Shown here one piece after another: positions 18,371-27,985 of a DNA stretch of 64,000 nucleotides; the first letter of the stretch is position 1; each line of letters begins with the position of its first letter. The notes beneath the pieces were generated by a model. It searched no databases. It had not been told where the DNA came from and was given only the letters and a program-made list of their open reading frames with translations. The position numbers were made by a program, and so were the translations under genes. Origin of the DNA: Xanthobacteraceae bacterium (lineage in GTDB: Bacteria > Pseudomonadota > Alphaproteobacteria > Rhizobiales > Xanthobacteraceae); NCBI GenBank assembly GCA_031291475.1, contig JARLIY010000103.1, forward strand, positions 62,001-126,000, read 5' to 3'.

Positions 18371-21300
18371 TCGGCGGGCTCGCGGGGTGCCAGCGGGCTC
18401 TCCGGGCGGCGCCCGGAGAGGCGCTGCGCCAGGCGGTCGAAGTAAAGATAAATGACCGGCGTGGTGAACAAGGTCAGCATCTGGCTGACGATCAGCCCAC
18501 CGACGATGGCGATGCCGAGCGGCTGACGCAGCTCGGAACCGGTTCCGGTGCCGAGCATGAGCGGCAATGCGCCGAGGATCGCGGCCATCGTCGTCATCAA
18601 GATCGGCCGGAAGCGCAGCAGACAAGCTTGATAGATCGCTTCGCGCGGCGGCAGGCCCTCGACGCGCTCGGCCTCCAGCGCGAAATCGATCATCATGATC
18701 GCGTTTTTCTTGACGATGCCGATGAGCAGCACGATGCCGATGATGGCGATGACGTCGAGGTCGTAGTGCAGCAGCATCAGCGACAGAAGCGCGCCGACGC
18801 CCGCCGACGGCAGTGTGGACAGGATGGTGATCGGGTGGATGAAGCTTTCGTAGAGAACGCCGAGCACGATATACATCGCCACCACGGCGGCGATGATGAG
18901 AAACACTTCGTTGGCCAGCGACGACTGGAACGCCGCGGCGGTGCCCTGGAATGCAGTGGTGAAGCTGATCGGCAGGCCGAGCGCCTTCTCCGTCTGTTCG
19001 ATGGCGTCGACCGCGGCGCCGAGCGAGACGCCCGGTGCGGTGTTGAACGAGATGGTGGTCGCGGGCAGCTGGCCGTAATGCGTGATCAGCAACGGCCCGG
19101 TATGTTGCTCGAGATGGACGATCGCCGACAACGGCACTTGTCCGTTGGTCGACGAAGATGACGATGGCAGGTAGATCATCGACAAAGCGTTGAGCGAGCG
19201 CTGCAGCGACGGGTCGACCTCGATGATCACGCGATACTGGTTCGATTGGGTGTAAATGGTGGAAATGATGCGCTGTCCGAACGCGTCATAGAGGGCGTTG
19301 TCCACGGTCGCCGGTGTGATGCCGAAGCGGGCGGCAGTGGCGCGGTCGATGACGATATTCAGCGTCAGGCCTTGTTGCTGTAGATCGCTGGCGACGTCGG
19401 TGAGCTGAGGCAGCTCGCTCAATTGCCGCACCAGGCGCGGCACCCACTCGTTGAATTCGGTAGAATTGGCATCCTCGAGCACGAAATGGTACGGGGCGCG
19501 GCTGATGGTGGAGTCGATGGTCAGGTCCTGCACCGGCTGCATGTAAAGAGTGACGCCGACGATGCCGGAAGTCTCCTGCTGGATGCGGCGCATGATCTGG
19601 GTCGCGGTCAGGCTGCGCTGGTCATGCGGCTTCAGATTGATGAGAAAGCGGCCGGTGTTTTGCGTTTGATTGGTGCCGTCGACGCCGATGAACGAGCTCA
19701 GGCTTTCGACGTCGGAATCGCGCAAGATCGCTTCGCCGAGCTGGCTCTGAAGCTTCGCCATGGCGTCGTAGGAGATACTTTGCGGCGCCTCCGAGATGGC
19801 CTGGATCATGCCGGTGTCCTGCACCGGGAAAAAACCCTTGGGGATCAGGATGTAGAGGATGAGCGTGAGCGCGAGCGTCGCCAACGCCACCAGTAGGGTG
19901 AGCGGCTGCCGGTCGAGCACCCAATTCAGCGCCCGGCCGTAAAGCGCGATGGTCGAATTGAAAACGTGCTCGGCCTGAAGATCGAACCTCGTGCGCTCCG
20001 CATCCGGCTGGTGATGAATGAGCTTGGCGCACATCATCGGCACTAGCGTCAGCGAAACCACGGCCGAGATGACGATCGTGACCGCAAGCGTGATGGCGAA
20101 TTCGTGGAACAGGCGGCCGACCACCTCGCCCATGAATAGCAATGGAATCAGCACGGCGATCAGCGAAATCGTCAGTGAAATGATGGTGAAGCCGATTTGC
20201 TGCGAGCCGCGCAGCGCCGCCTCCAGCGAGTTCATTCCGCCTTCGACGTAGCGCGCGATGTTCTCGATCATGACGATGGCGTCATCGACCACGAAGCCGG
20301 TGGCGATGGTCAGGGCCATGAGCGACAGATTGTCGAGGCTGAAGCCGAGCAGGTACATCGCGCCCAAGGTGCCGACGAGCGACAGCGGTACCGACAGACT
20401 CGGAATGACCGTTCCCGGAATGGTTCGCAGAAACAGAAAGATCACGATCACCACGAGGATGACCGCAAGGGTGAGTTCGAATTCCACGTCCGCCACCGAG
20501 GCGCGAATGGTAACGGTTCGGTCGCTGAGCACGGCGACATCCACAGCCGCCGGAAGCGTAGAGACGATGCGCGGCAGAAGAATCTTGATGCGGTCCACCA
20601 CCTCGATGATGTTGGCGCCGGGCTGCCGCTGCACGTTGAGAATGATCGCCGGCGTGGTATTCGCCCAGGCGCCGAGTTTGGTGTTCTCCGCTCCGCTGAC
20701 GACGCTCGCCACATCGGAGAGACGAACCGGGTCGCCGTTGCGATAGGCGATGACGATGTTGGCGTATTGCCCGGCCTCGTTGATCTGATCGTTGGCGTTG
20801 ATGGTCGTCGCTTGCGCCGGACCGTCGAAATTTCCTTTCGGCGTATTGACGTTGAAGTTGCCGATCGTGGTGCGCACGTCGTCGATGTTGAGGCCGTAGG
20901 CGGCGAGCGCCTGCGGATTGAATTGTATGCGCACCGCCGGCCGGTGCCCGCCGCTGATGCTGACCAGCCCGACGCCGTTAAGCTGCGAGATCTTCTGTGC
21001 CAGGCGCGTCTCGCTCAGATCCTCGAGGTCGGTCAGCGACATGCTCTTCGAGGTGACCGCCAGCGTCAGGATCGGCGCGTCGGCCGGGTTGATCTTGGCG
21101 TAGACCGGCGGGATCGGCAGATCGCTCGGCAGCAGATTGTTGGCGGCATTGATCGCGGCCTGCACTTCCTGCTCGGCCACGTCGAGGCTGAGATCGAGGC
21201 TGAATTGCAGGGTAATGACCGACGCGCCGGCGGAGCTTGCCGAGGTCATCTGGTTTAATCCCGGCATCTGCCCGAGTTGCCGTTCGAGCGGCGCCGTGAT

Positions 21301-21486
21301 CGACGACGTCATCACCTCCGGGCTGGCGCCCGGATAGAAGGTCGAAACCTGGATGGTCGGATAATCGACTTCAGGCAGGGTCGAAAGCGGCAGGAAAGTG
21401 TAAGCGACGATGCCGGACAGCATGATCGCCACCATGAGCAGCGTCGTTCCGACCGGCCGCAAAATGAAGGGTTCGGAGACGTTCAT
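18367..21486 (-). CDS. mdtB: RND efflux pump inner-membrane subunit (MdtB-like)
   Basis: 1039 residues, standard RND length. It starts [21 protein letters not shown], the typical first helix; helix 4 carries [22 protein letters not shown] with both relay Asp residues; the C-terminal half has [20 protein letters not shown] and GPILMTT-like [12 protein letters not shown]. It forms the inner-membrane pump with the overlapping gene at 14942-18370, driven by proton entry. Gene order on the minus strand is outer-membrane channel, adaptor, this subunit, second subunit, so one operon encodes the entire tripartite machine. Confidence 0.93.
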   Translation of the reverse strand: MNVSEPFILRPVGTTLLMVAIMLSGIVAYTFLPLSTLPEVDYPTIQVSTFYPGASPEVMTSSITAPLERQLGQMPGLNQMTSASSAGASVITLQFSLDLSLDVAEQEVQAAINAANNLLPSDLPIPPVYAKINPADAPILTLAVTSKSMSLTDLEDLSETRLAQKISQLNGVGLVSISGGHRPAVRIQFNPQALAAYGLNIDDVRTTIGNFNVNTPKGNFDGPAQATTINANDQINEAGQYANIVIAYRNGDPVRLSDVASVVSGAENTKLGAWANTTPAIILNVQRQPGANIIEVVDRIKILLPRIVSTLPAAVDVAVLSDRTVTIRASVADVEFELTLAVILVVIVIFLFLRTIPGTVIPSLSVPLSLVGTLGAMYLLGFSLDNLSLMALTIATGFVVDDAIVMIENIARYVEGGMNSLEAALRGSQQIGFTIISLTISLIAVLIPLLFMGEVVGRLFHEFAITLAVTIVISAVVSLTLVPMMCAKLIHHQPDAERTRFDLQAEHVFNSTIALYGRALNWVLDRQPLTLLVALATLALTLILYILIPKGFFPVQDTGMIQAISEAPQSISYDAMAKLQSQLGEAILRDSDVESLSSFIGVDGTNQTQNTGRFLINLKPHDQRSLTATQIMRRIQQETSGIVGVTLYMQPVQDLTIDSTISRAPYHFVLEDANSTEFNEWVPRLVRQLSELPQLTDVASDLQQQGLTLNIVIDRATAARFGITPATVDNALYDAFGQRIISTIYTQSNQYRVIIEVDPSLQRSLNALSMIYLPSSSSSTNGQVPLSAIVHLEQHTGPLLITHYGQLPATTISFNTAPGVSLGAAVDAIEQTEKALGLPISFTTAFQGTAAAFQSSLANEVFLIIAAVVAMYIVLGVLYESFIHPITILSTLPSAGVGALLSLMLLHYDLDVIAIIGIVLLIGIVKKNAIMMIDFALEAERVEGLPPREAIYQACLLRFRPILMTTMAAILGALPLMLGTGTGSELRQPLGIAIVGGLIVSQMLTLFTTPVIYLYFDRLAQRLSGRRPESPLAPREPAE

Positions 21487-21560
21487 CGCACCGTTTCATC
21501 TTGGCGCAAGATGTTGACCCAAATTGCGCTCGCCGCCCCCGCGCGCCAGCGCATCATCCT

Positions 21561-22874
21561 CTATTGGCTGCCGTTATTGCGCCGATTTTGCGAATGATCT
21601 GGACTCTGCGGTTGAGATTGCGTGCCCGGCGCGGGCGCGCCCGCCGCATTGGGTGCCGCCGTGGCGCCGCCGGGGATCATCACGCGCGCCCCGTCGCGCA
21701 AGCGGTCGAGGCCGTCGACTACGACCCGCTCGCCGGGGGCTAGTCCGGAAGTGACTGCCGCCATCGGACCGTCGGTCGGGCCGAGCGTGATCGGCCGCAC
21801 CGACACGGTGTTGTTGGCATTGATCACATAGACGTAAGCGCCGGGCGCGCCGCGCTGGATCGCCGCCGTCGGTACCGTCGTCACGTTGGTGAGCATCTTC
21901 ACCAGCAATTGCGCGTTGACGAATTGGTTGGGAAACAACGCGTAATCGGCGTTATCGAACTGCGCGCGCACCTTCACCGTGCCGGTGGTGGTATCGATCT
22001 GACTGTCGAGAGCGATGACGCGGCCGACGGCCAGCAACTTGACGTTGGCGCGGTCATAAGCCGTGACCTGGAACGTTCCGCCGGCGTTCAGCGACGGCAC
22101 GATATCGGGCAAATCGTCTTCCGGAATGGGGAAGATCACCGTGATCGGCTGCGACTGGGTGACGACGGCGATGCCCGTGTTGTTGGAGGACTGCACATAA
22201 TTTCCCGGATCGACCAGGCGAAGGCCGATGCGGCCGGTCACCGGTGAAACGATGTGACAGTAGATGACGTTGAGCTTCTGCTGATCGACTTGCGCCTGAT
22301 CGAGCTTCACCGTGCCCTGGTACTGCTGCACGACGTAGACTTGGTCCTCGTATTGTTGGCGGGCGATCGAATTCTGCTCGGCCAGTTTCTGATAGCGCGC
22401 CAAGTCGACCTGCGCCTGCGCGAGCAGGCCTTGATCGTGCGCCAGCTGGCCCTCGTATTGAGCTTGCAGAAGCTGATAGGGGCGGGGATCGATTTGCGCG
22501 AGCGTGTCGCCTTTCTTGACCATCTGCCCTTCGGTGAACGGCACTTCAAGGAGTTGGCCGTCGATCTGCGTTTGCACGGTGATAGTCGCAATCGGCGTGA
22601 CGGTGCCGAGTGCGTTGACGATGACGCGGATGTCGCCCGTTCCGATGGTGGCGGCGCCGACCGATTGGGCCGCGGACTGAGGATTGCGCGCGCCGGATGG
22701 CGCGGAAATCGAGCGGAAAATTAGATAGCCGACAAGAATGGCGGCGACGAGAACGATCAGTCCAACGACAATGCGTGTTCTTCCGCCGGCCCGGCTCACG
22801 ATGGTCGGCGCGGGTGCGGGCCGACGAATATCGGGAGCCGCCTCGTCAGCCGTTCTGCGCGTTCGCTCGTCCAT
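21561..22874 (-). CDS. mdtA: RND periplasmic adaptor (HlyD/MFP, MdtA-like)
   Basis: 437 residues: a cytoplasmic start, one membrane helix at about 32-52 (IVVGLIVLVAAILVGYLIF), lipoyl half-motifs around GQLLEVPFTEGQMVKKGDTLAQIDPRPY near 115-140, an alpha-helical hairpin rich in Gln/Ala (about 140-210), then beta-barrel and membrane-proximal domains. A Pro/Ala/Gln-rich tail follows residue 400. It links the RND pump with the outer-membrane channel. It lies 74 bases upstream of the mdtB-like gene and 132 bases after the channel gene. Confidence 0.93.
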   Translation of the reverse strand: MDERTRRTADEAAPDIRRPAPAPTIVSRAGGRTRIVVGLIVLVAAILVGYLIFRSISAPSGARNPQSAAQSVGAATIGTGDIRVIVNALGTVTPIATITVQTQIDGQLLEVPFTEGQMVKKGDTLAQIDPRPYQLLQAQYEGQLAHDQGLLAQAQVDLARYQKLAEQNSIARQQYEDQVYVVQQYQGTVKLDQAQVDQQKLNVIYCHIVSPVTGRIGLRLVDPGNYVQSSNNTGIAVVTQSQPITVIFPIPEDDLPDIVPSLNAGGTFQVTAYDRANVKLLAVGRVIALDSQIDTTTGTVKVRAQFDNADYALFPNQFVNAQLLVKMLTNVTTVPTAAIQRGAPGAYVYVINANNTVSVRPITLGPTDGPMAAVTSGLAPGERVVVDGLDRLRDGARVMIPGGATAAPNAAGAPAPGTQSQPQSPDHSQNRRNNGSQ

Positions 22875-23006
22875 CTGTCCGTCGTTCGGTCAATGTCGTC
22901 AGTATATAGCGGGAGGCGGCGTGGACCGCCTAATGAAAATTCGGCCATATACCGCCGGCTTTGGCCGCTCGCGCGCACCGGGACGTCTTCAGAATTAATA
23001 GTAAAA

Positions 23007-24557
23007 TCAATGGTTTGACGACGGGGCAGGCGGTTCAAGCCGCAACCCCGCCCCATTTGGCGGAAGTTGCGGCAGCAACGAGATGTCCTTCTCCAATTCT
23101 TTCTGCGTCGGCAGCAAAGTCGTGTCCCAGCCACCGCCCAGTTTCTCGATCAGGGTGACGCTGTCGAGGAAAAGGTCCTGGCGGATCGTGAGTTCGGCTT
23201 CCTGGTCGGCAAGCAGCGTGATCTCCGCCGTCACGACCGTCGTGAATGCCACGGTGCCGGCTTGAAACTGGTTCAAATACACGTCAACCGCGGTCTGGGC
23301 GTCCTTGACGGCCTTTTGCTGCACGACGAGGGCCTGCGTCAGCAAACGTATGGCGACGAGCTGATCCTCGACGCCCTGCAACGCAGCGAGAACGGTCTGG
23401 CGATAGGTCGCCACCGCCTGCCAATAGGCTGCGCGCGCCGCATCGACCTGTGCCGAGGTCAGCCCGCCGTTGAACAGCACTTGCGTGCCGGCCGCGCCGA
23501 GCGACCACACTTCGTTGGCGACGTTGAACGGCAAGGGATGGGTCCCGGTCCATTGAAACAGTCCGGACAGACTGATGTCAGGAAAATAGGCGGCGACCGC
23601 AACGCCGATCAGCGCGTTTTCCTCCTGCATGGTGCGTTCCGCGGCGGCAATGTCGGGACGCCGCTCGAGCAGGGCAGAGGGCATCGTGACCGGAATCCTC
23701 GGAATGCTACCGGTGAGTAAATGCGGAGCGATCGTCAGTTCGGCGGGCGGGCGGCCGATGAGCATCGCGATGGCGTGCTCATATTGCGCGCGTTGCGCGG
23801 CGACATTGAGGGCCTGCGCTTGGGTCACAAAGACCTGGGCTTCCGCAGTGGCCACGTCTCCAGCGGTCACGGAGTAACCTGCCTTGAATTGGTTCTGTAC
23901 GATGTCGAGCGTTTTCTTGTATTGGACGACCGTGCGCTCAAGAAGATCATGCAGCGAGTCGGCCGCGCGGAGATTGAAATAGGCAGTGGCCAGCATGGCT
24001 TGTGCGGAAAGCTTGGCGTTGTCGAGATCGGCTTTGCTGGCCTGCGCCGCCGCCGCGTTGCTCTCGATCTGCCGTCGCACCTTGCCCCAAACATCGAGGT
24101 CCCAGGTGGCGGAAAGTCCCGGCACGAAGGTCGAAGAATATTGGCCCAAGCGCGCGCCGGTGGCCAGCGCGCCGGCCGCCCCCGCTCCCGGCCCGTTATA
24201 GGAGCGGGTGGCGTTATACGTGCCATTAAGAACCGGAAACAGCGCGGCTTGCGCCTCGCGGATCATTGCGCGCGCCTGCTCGTAAGCGGCCGCCTGCGCC
24301 GCCACATTCTGGTTTGAAATCTCGACTTGCTTGATGAGGAAATCGAGATTGTGATCGCGGTAAAACGCCCACCAGTCGCCGCGTTTGAGCGCGTCGCTTG
24401 GCGTCGCGACTTTCCAGCCCTTCAGTTCCTTGAAATTCTTCGCGACGGGCGCCGCTGCCGGGACGTAATCGGGGCCGACCGTACAGCCGGCAAGGACCGA
24501 TACGACGGCCAATGCGGAAAAGCCGGCCCCGGCGCGCCGAAGCGCTCCGCGTCGCAC
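23007..24557 (-). CDS. RND outer-membrane channel lipoprotein (NodT/OprM family)
   Basis: 516 residues from a GTG at 24557 (GAGGCGG about six bases before it); an in-frame ATG at 24644 would put 29 extra residues ahead of the signal. The chosen form has two Arg-rich residues, a hydrophobic core and the lipobox VLAGC with Cys25, then TVGPDY, the classic opening of NodT-type channels. Two OEP repeats follow (about 75-285 and 300-500), with helical segments and the GGLTSAQVDAARA motif. It forms the trimeric outer-membrane exit duct of the efflux system. It is the first gene of the four-gene operon. Confidence 0.9.
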   Translation of the reverse strand: MRRGALRRAGAGFSALAVVSVLAGCTVGPDYVPAAAPVAKNFKELKGWKVATPSDALKRGDWWAFYRDHNLDFLIKQVEISNQNVAAQAAAYEQARAMIREAQAALFPVLNGTYNATRSYNGPGAGAAGALATGARLGQYSSTFVPGLSATWDLDVWGKVRRQIESNAAAAQASKADLDNAKLSAQAMLATAYFNLRAADSLHDLLERTVVQYKKTLDIVQNQFKAGYSVTAGDVATAEAQVFVTQAQALNVAAQRAQYEHAIAMLIGRPPAELTIAPHLLTGSIPRIPVTMPSALLERRPDIAAAERTMQEENALIGVAVAAYFPDISLSGLFQWTGTHPLPFNVANEVWSLGAAGTQVLFNGGLTSAQVDAARAAYWQAVATYRQTVLAALQGVEDQLVAIRLLTQALVVQQKAVKDAQTAVDVYLNQFQAGTVAFTTVVTAEITLLADQEAELTIRQDLFLDSVTLIEKLGGGWDTTLLPTQKELEKDISLLPQLPPNGAGLRLEPPAPSSNH

Positions 24558-24989
24558 CCAACCGCCTCGACCGAAACCAGCATGGGCCAACGCAACCACT
24601 GCCGCAAACCCGTCGCTGTGCACCCCGGAACGATGTTGCGCCAAGCCCCGCGGCGGCGCCTGACCGGCGTTACCTCGATAACTCGGGCATTATTCGCTGC
24701 GACCCCCGGCCCCCAGCGATCGCGTTAACCATAACCATGCCCCATGGTCCGGTGAATATCAACTCGGCGCCGGTGAAGCGGTGTTGGACAAGTAACTTTG
24801 GTTGGCCGATGTGCTATTGGGGCGACACTTGCTTGCCGCCTCAAGCCGGCGCTCATACTCACGCGTCGGCTGGTATGTCATGCTGGCGCGATGTGTTCGG
24901 CCTATAGCAACGGAGAAAAAGTCGACACGGCCTACGCCGGCGCCCAAATGGGCTGCAATGTACCGGCGTCGCGCCCAATGGAGGTGCAA
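24558..24989. other. Divergent intergenic region between efflux operon and SRPBCC gene
   Basis: 432 bases with no convincing gene; reading frames crossing it have no recognisable protein. It should hold the promoters of both flanking genes. A sigma-54-like box with exact GG-N10-GC spacing occurs at 24817-24832 on the plus strand (TTGGGGCG, then ACAC, then TTGCT), about 158 bases ahead of the SRPBCC start, but its -24 half deviates from consensus at two bases. A TTAACCAT octamer lies at 24725-24732. Confidence 0.4.
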
Positions 24990-25604
24990 ATGCCCTATTC
25001 ATTCATACTGACGGCGACAATTCCCGCTTCCCCCGAGGAAATCTACGAGGCGTGGCTCGATAGTGTCGGCCATTCCGAGATGACCGGCGGGGAGGCGACG
25101 ATGTCGGACCAGGTCGGCGCAGAAGTGTCAGCGTGGGACGGTTATATCAGCGGACGCAATCTCGAATTGGTGCCGGGCGAGCGCATCGTCCAGTCATGGC
25201 GCACCAGCGAGTTCGGCGATGAGCACGATGACTCGATCATCACCTTGGTGCTCCAGAGCCTGGGCGACGGCAGCACGCTGTTGACGCTCGAGCATAGCAA
25301 CGTGCCTGACGAGCAGCGCAGTTACGAAGAGGAAGGCTGGCAGTCGAACTATTTCGAGCCGATGGCAGCCTATTTCACCGAGCGCAAGCAAAAGTCCGAG
25401 CGGGCCGCACCGAAGAAAGCTGCGGCGAAAAGTGAGCCCAAAGCCAAGCGGGTTGCTCCCGTAAAGCGGGCGGCGCCAAAGGCAAAGACCTCGCCGCGCA
25501 AGAAAAAGGGAAAAACCCGCCGAAAAATCGCCGCAGCGCCCAAACGCGCCAAAAAACGCGTCAAATCGCGCGCGCCCAAGTCCGGACGCGGCAAGCGGAG
25601 ATAG
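24990..25604 (+). CDS. SRPBCC (AHSA1-like) protein with histone H1-like basic tail
   Basis: 204 residues. The ATG at 24990 has GGAGG five bases upstream and begins MPYSFILTATIPASPEEIYEAWLDSVGH, the usual first strand and helix of the SRPBCC/AHSA1 domain; the domain runs to about residue 133 with the GRNLELVPGERIVQSWRTSEF strands and the terminal helix YEEEGWQSNYFEPMAAYF. From about 134 to the end, the protein is a Lys/Arg/Ala/Pro-rich disordered tail with repeated AAPK and KRA units, like bacterial histone H1-type tails. SRPBCC domains bind hydrophobic ligands or act as co-chaperones; the tail would favour binding to nucleic acid or other polyanions. The fusion is visible; the function is unknown. 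Confidence 0.82.
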   Translation: MPYSFILTATIPASPEEIYEAWLDSVGHSEMTGGEATMSDQVGAEVSAWDGYISGRNLELVPGERIVQSWRTSEFGDEHDDSIITLVLQSLGDGSTLLTLEHSNVPDEQRSYEEEGWQSNYFEPMAAYFTERKQKSERAAPKKAAAKSEPKAKRVAPVKRAAPKAKTSPRKKKGKTRRKIAAAPKRAKKRVKSRAPKSGRGKRR

Positions 25605-25657
25605 CCGGCCATCGCTCGGGACGGCGGTCCCGGTGTCACGCTCAGTTATTGTCTATC

Positions 25658-25702
25658 GCGCGTCCGGACGGAAACCCGGATTCCCACTTTTCCCGGACGC
25701 GC
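25658..25702. terminator. Convergent hairpin after SRPBCC and L,D-transpeptidase genes
   Basis: GCGCGTCCGG (25658-25667) and CCGGACGCGC (25693-25702) are perfect arms around a 25-base loop containing ACTTTT. The stem ends at the L,D-transpeptidase stop codon. A likely bidirectional terminator or transcript-end structure, lacking a T-tract. Confidence 0.5.
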
Positions 25703-27814
25703 TTAATGAATTTCCGTCGGGCGTTGGGCCGAGTGCTTGCGCGGTGCGGGAGCGGACACCGGAGCCGGCTGGATGGCCGGATTGCCGAACAGCCGCGAGA
25801 AGAAGCTTCCGCCGCTTCGTCCCCACATCGGCCCGTCGGGCATCGCCAGCATCTCGCGGCGCACGGAGTTTTCCTGGCGCGCGATGGGAGTGTCGGCGAT
25901 CTTGCGCTCGTCGCTTTTGAGGATCGGGAGCAGCGCCTTGTCGCGCCCATAGACGTCGTCGCGAAATACGAGCTTGCCGTCCTCATCGACGAAGGCCGTC
26001 TGGTAGGTCAGATGGACGGGGATGAAAGTCGGGAACTGGATGTCGAGTTCGCTTTGGCCGAACATCTTGCGGATGCGGTCTTCCGTATAGTTGTCACGCG
26101 GGCGCACGACGGAGAGCAGCACTTCGGCGTATTTGACCGGATCCTGCACCCGCATGCAGCCGTGACTGAACGCCCGCTTGTCGAAGGCGAACAGGTGCTT
26201 TTCCGGCGTGTCGTGCTGATACACCAGGAACTTATTGGGGAAATTAAAGCGCAGCCGGCCCAGCGCGTTTCTCTCTCCCGGCGGCTGGGAAATATGAACC
26301 GTGCCGTCCGGGTTGCTGCTGACGGTCAGTCCCATCCGCTCCAGTACCGAGGGGTCCTGTTGCAGGACCGGCATATACTCCTTGGCGACGATCGAAGGCG
26401 GCACATTCCAGGTCGGGTTGACCGTGATGTACTTCATTTCCGCGCTCATAATCGGCGTCGGCATGTTCGGCTTGCCGTCGACGATCTTCGTCTTCCACAA
26501 GAGCTTGCCGTCGTGCATCACCCGCAGCGTGAAATCGGGCAGATTGACGATCACGTAGGTGGTGCCCAGATCGTGGGGCATCCACCGCCAGCGCTCCAGA
26601 TTGGCGAGGATCGCGTCGATCGGCCGATCGGGCGACCGCCCGTTGAGCGCATCGACCGTCGCCGGCGTCAGCATGCCGGTGACTTTCTGCTCATGATCCT
26701 GCTGAAACTTCTTCACCACGTCGGCCAGCGTCTTGTCGAAGGTTGTGCCGTCGCCACCGTGAATGCCAAGCCGCTCGCGCAACTGCGGCACGCGCTCGTC
26801 CTGCATCCCGAGCTTGAGCGTTGGGCCGTTCGGGATCGGAGCCTCGCCGGGCTCCTCCTTGCCGGCGCGCAACTCCGCCAGCTTGGCTTTGAGCGCCAGA
26901 TAGGCGGGATTTGACGGTTCGTAGGCGGCAAGCGCCTCGCCGACATCCTTGGCGTCCGCCATCGCGGCGAGCACTTCGGCCGGAACCGGCGGCTTTTGAT
27001 CGTAATAGATGTCGCCGCTGACGCGCGTCCAGTGCACGCGGCCGACCTGGGCGTGATGCGCGTAGGTCACGACCGACGTCGTGAGCTTAAGCTCGGCCTC
27101 GGCGAGCGAGGCCGGATCGTCGAGCGAGGCGAAATCCGGAACCGGATAGTCCGCCGGATCGAGCCCGTCGGCGCCGACCTGGCCGAGATAAGCCATGGCG
27201 GCGGTCGCACGCGCATTGGGCTCGCCATCGGTGATCCACAGCGGCGCGTAGTTGCGTCCGGAATAGAACGCGTCGATGGCTGCGCGTTCCTTCTTACCGC
27301 CGATGATGCGATCGAATTTGCCGTTGGCGAGATCGTGCAATTGTTCGGAGATCGCCGCATTCGCGTCGGCGACCGCGTTCGGTGTCGCTGCGGGTGGCGC
27401 GCCGACTGCGACGGCCGGCACTTCATCTCCGCCAATGGCCGCGGCGGGTTGCGGTTCAGCGGCCGCTGGAGCGACGGATTGTTCGGTCGCGGGGGCCGCT
27501 GTGGCCGGCGCCGCCGAGGCGGCGGCAGGCTGATTGCTCGATTGATCCGGCTGCGTCGCCGGCGGCTGGTCGGATGCGGCCTGCGGCTTTGCCGCGGGCG
27601 GTGTCGCGTCGCCGGCCGGCTCGGTCGGCTTCGCCGCCGGTTGGCCGGGTTCGCTTGCGGCCGGGGGCGCAACGGCCGCGCCCTCGGGCGCCGGCGTCAC
27701 CGCTTCGACGCTTGCCCCCGCCTTGGGCTCTGCGGAAGCGCCGAGAGGGGCGCCAGAAAGCAAAACAACAACCGCGGTTGAGGCGAGAAGCCGCTCCAGA
27801 CGGACGCCGGACAT
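25703..27814 (-). CDS. L,D-transpeptidase (YkuD/YcbB type) with peptidoglycan-binding domain
   Basis: 703 residues. The start at 27814 has AAGGAG eight bases upstream; it gives a signal peptide ending near Ala-Ser-Ala (about residue 28). Residues about 30-150 are a Pro/Ala-rich linker, then an L,D-transpeptidase scaffold region (about 160-320, NYAPLWITDGE), a peptidoglycan-binding fold (VPQLRERLGIHGGDGTTFD, near 380-440) and the YkuD catalytic domain with FSHGCMRVQDP, Cys at about 552. It makes 3-3 or protein-attaching cross-links in the periplasm; in rhizobia such enzymes can also attach outer-membrane barrel proteins to peptidoglycan. It stands alone, 171 bases downstream of an NtrC-type regulator. 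Confidence 0.92.
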   Translation of the reverse strand: MSGVRLERLLASTAVVVLLSGAPLGASAEPKAGASVEAVTPAPEGAAVAPPAASEPGQPAAKPTEPAGDATPPAAKPQAASDQPPATQPDQSSNQPAAASAAPATAAPATEQSVAPAAAEPQPAAAIGGDEVPAVAVGAPPAATPNAVADANAAISEQLHDLANGKFDRIIGGKKERAAIDAFYSGRNYAPLWITDGEPNARATAAMAYLGQVGADGLDPADYPVPDFASLDDPASLAEAELKLTTSVVTYAHHAQVGRVHWTRVSGDIYYDQKPPVPAEVLAAMADAKDVGEALAAYEPSNPAYLALKAKLAELRAGKEEPGEAPIPNGPTLKLGMQDERVPQLRERLGIHGGDGTTFDKTLADVVKKFQQDHEQKVTGMLTPATVDALNGRSPDRPIDAILANLERWRWMPHDLGTTYVIVNLPDFTLRVMHDGKLLWKTKIVDGKPNMPTPIMSAEMKYITVNPTWNVPPSIVAKEYMPVLQQDPSVLERMGLTVSSNPDGTVHISQPPGERNALGRLRFNFPNKFLVYQHDTPEKHLFAFDKRAFSHGCMRVQDPVKYAEVLLSVVRPRDNYTEDRIRKMFGQSELDIQFPTFIPVHLTYQTAFVDEDGKLVFRDDVYGRDKALLPILKSDERKIADTPIARQENSVRREMLAMPDGPMWGRSGGSFFSRLFGNPAIQPAPVSAPAPRKHSAQRPTEIH

Positions 27815-27985
27815 TGCAAATTCTCCTTTTGAGCCCGCCACCTGGAGGTTACGGAACTCTACTGCGCTTGGCGAGGTTTCGTCCCCAACCGAGTCATTTT
27901 TGGGGACCAAAAGTCCTGTTTCACGTTTACCCTACGTCAGCGGACCGAGGCTTGTCCCGGCGGATGCTGTGAAGACACAGAAAAT

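Noticed and set aside
24725-24732. TTAACCAT octamer, a CtrA-like half-site
   Set aside because: Single octamer without a second half-site at the required spacing; expected by chance in 64 kb.
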